NCBI GenBank assembly: GCA_039989855.1
Contig: JBDXGZ010000015.1
Location: forward strand, 1 to 64,000
Reading direction: 5' to 3'
From: CALFVT01 sp039989855
GTDB lineage: Bacteria; Pseudomonadota; Alphaproteobacteria; Caulobacterales; Maricaulaceae
Length of the DNA stretch: 64,000 bases
Below the pieces are notes generated by a model. That model was given only the letters and a program-made list of their open reading frames with translations. It made no database searches and was not told where the DNA came from. Position numbers and translations under genes: made by a program. This document shows, piece by piece, positions 63,695 to 64,000 of this stretch. How positions within the stretch are numbered: position 1 is the stretch's first letter; the number at the start of each line of letters is the position of its first letter.

Positions 63695-64000
63695 ATGCGA
63701 TCATAAAGTGGTGGGCGAGCAATTCGGTTGCCGCCAATTTGCTCATGCTTATCTGCCTTATCGGCGGTATTGTTGGATATATATTCATTGAAAGAGAGCT
63801 TGAGCCTTATGTGGAATTTCCTGGGGCAAATGTAACAATTGCTTGGCCAGGGGCCTCGCCGCAGGACGCGGAAGAACAGCTCGTCGTACGTATGGAAGAA
63901 GCCTTATCATCAATTAATGAAATTGACCGCATGTGGGCTTTAGCCCGTGAAGGCGGCGGGACTGTGACCGTGATTGGGAAAAACAATACGGACGAAGGAA
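63691..64000 (+). CDS. RND efflux pump permease, N-terminal part (cut by window end)
   Basis: Starts at ATG 63691, overlapping the adaptor's TGA by four bases. The visible 103 residues begin MNAIIKWWASNSVAANLLM, include the first membrane helix and the motif VEFPGANVTIAWPGASPQDA typical of AcrB/MdtB-type porter domains. Incomplete: about 900 residues should follow outside the window. Drug or metabolite specificity cannot be judged. Confidence 0.9.
   Translation, partial: MNAIIKWWASNSVAANLLMLICLIGGIVGYIFIERELEPYVEFPGANVTIAWPGASPQDAEEQLVVRMEEALSSINEIDRMWALAREGGGTVTVIGKNNTDEG

Overview
The window is bacterial chromosome, almost certainly from an alphaproteobacterium and probably a marine, prosthecate-type member of the Hyphomonadales/Caulobacterales. 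The reasons are a RegB/SenC/RegA redox system with the alphaproteobacterial signature motifs, the order ubiE / mutM / enoyl-CoA hydratase / rpsT / dnaA known from Caulobacter-like genomes, and a cluster of GANTC (CcrM-type) sites upstream of dnaA. It is densely coded, mostly in short operons. I see no rRNA, tRNA, CRISPR array, insertion sequence or prophage. All protein names rest on motifs and overall resemblance read by eye; no database search was run.

Region by region. 1-480 is non-coding and carries REP-like palindromes. 482-10026 (both strands) holds regA with an A+T-rich orphan gene, a TPR protein, an SDR-ABM fusion, a glycosyltransferase, an SRPBCC protein, a cation/proton antiporter with a nucleotide-binding tail, and a class A penicillin-binding protein. 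10048-16960 holds a YgjP-type metalloprotease, an unknown lipoprotein, SenC/SCO, the redox kinase RegB and a DPP-IV-like lipoprotein peptidase. 17204-24319 is an unusual block of three secreted DUF11-type proteins (160, 385 and 1699 aa); the last ends in a probable outer-membrane beta-barrel, and the genes are separated by hairpins and preceded by a direct repeat. 24326-26157 encodes an IalB-family protein and a membrane-bound degenerate kinase/receiver protein. 26247-29637 is a tetR-plsC-lplT-trmH lipid-remodelling operon whose promoter region has two matching operators. 29835-32210 is an aminotransferase/sulfotransferase/phosphatase operon. 32216-38127 holds argG, a periplasmic rhodanese, an MscS channel and a DUF2207/LemA pair.

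38190-50553 is a complete type II secretion system: a prepilin peptidase facing away, then gspC-D-E-F-G-H-I-J-K-L-M-N and a small lipoprotein that could be a pilotin. Downstream, 50570-50831 has two strong, related hairpin/terminator modules that may be small RNAs. 50842-58280 is the replication neighbourhood (recF, dnaN, dnaA, rpsT, enoyl-CoA hydratase, mutM, ubiE). 58534-62258 holds a small unknown gene with a clear promoter, a GT39 glycosyltransferase, murI, a YqaA-type membrane protein and an LRAT-like protein. The window ends in an RND efflux operon (adaptor plus truncated pump) preceded by two 18-bp operator-like repeats exactly 20 bp apart.

The best candidates for something not yet described are the DUF11 surface-protein block (17204-24319), the paired hairpin modules after the secretion operon, the degenerate kinase-receiver coupled to IalB, and the paired operators at the RND and tetR promoters.
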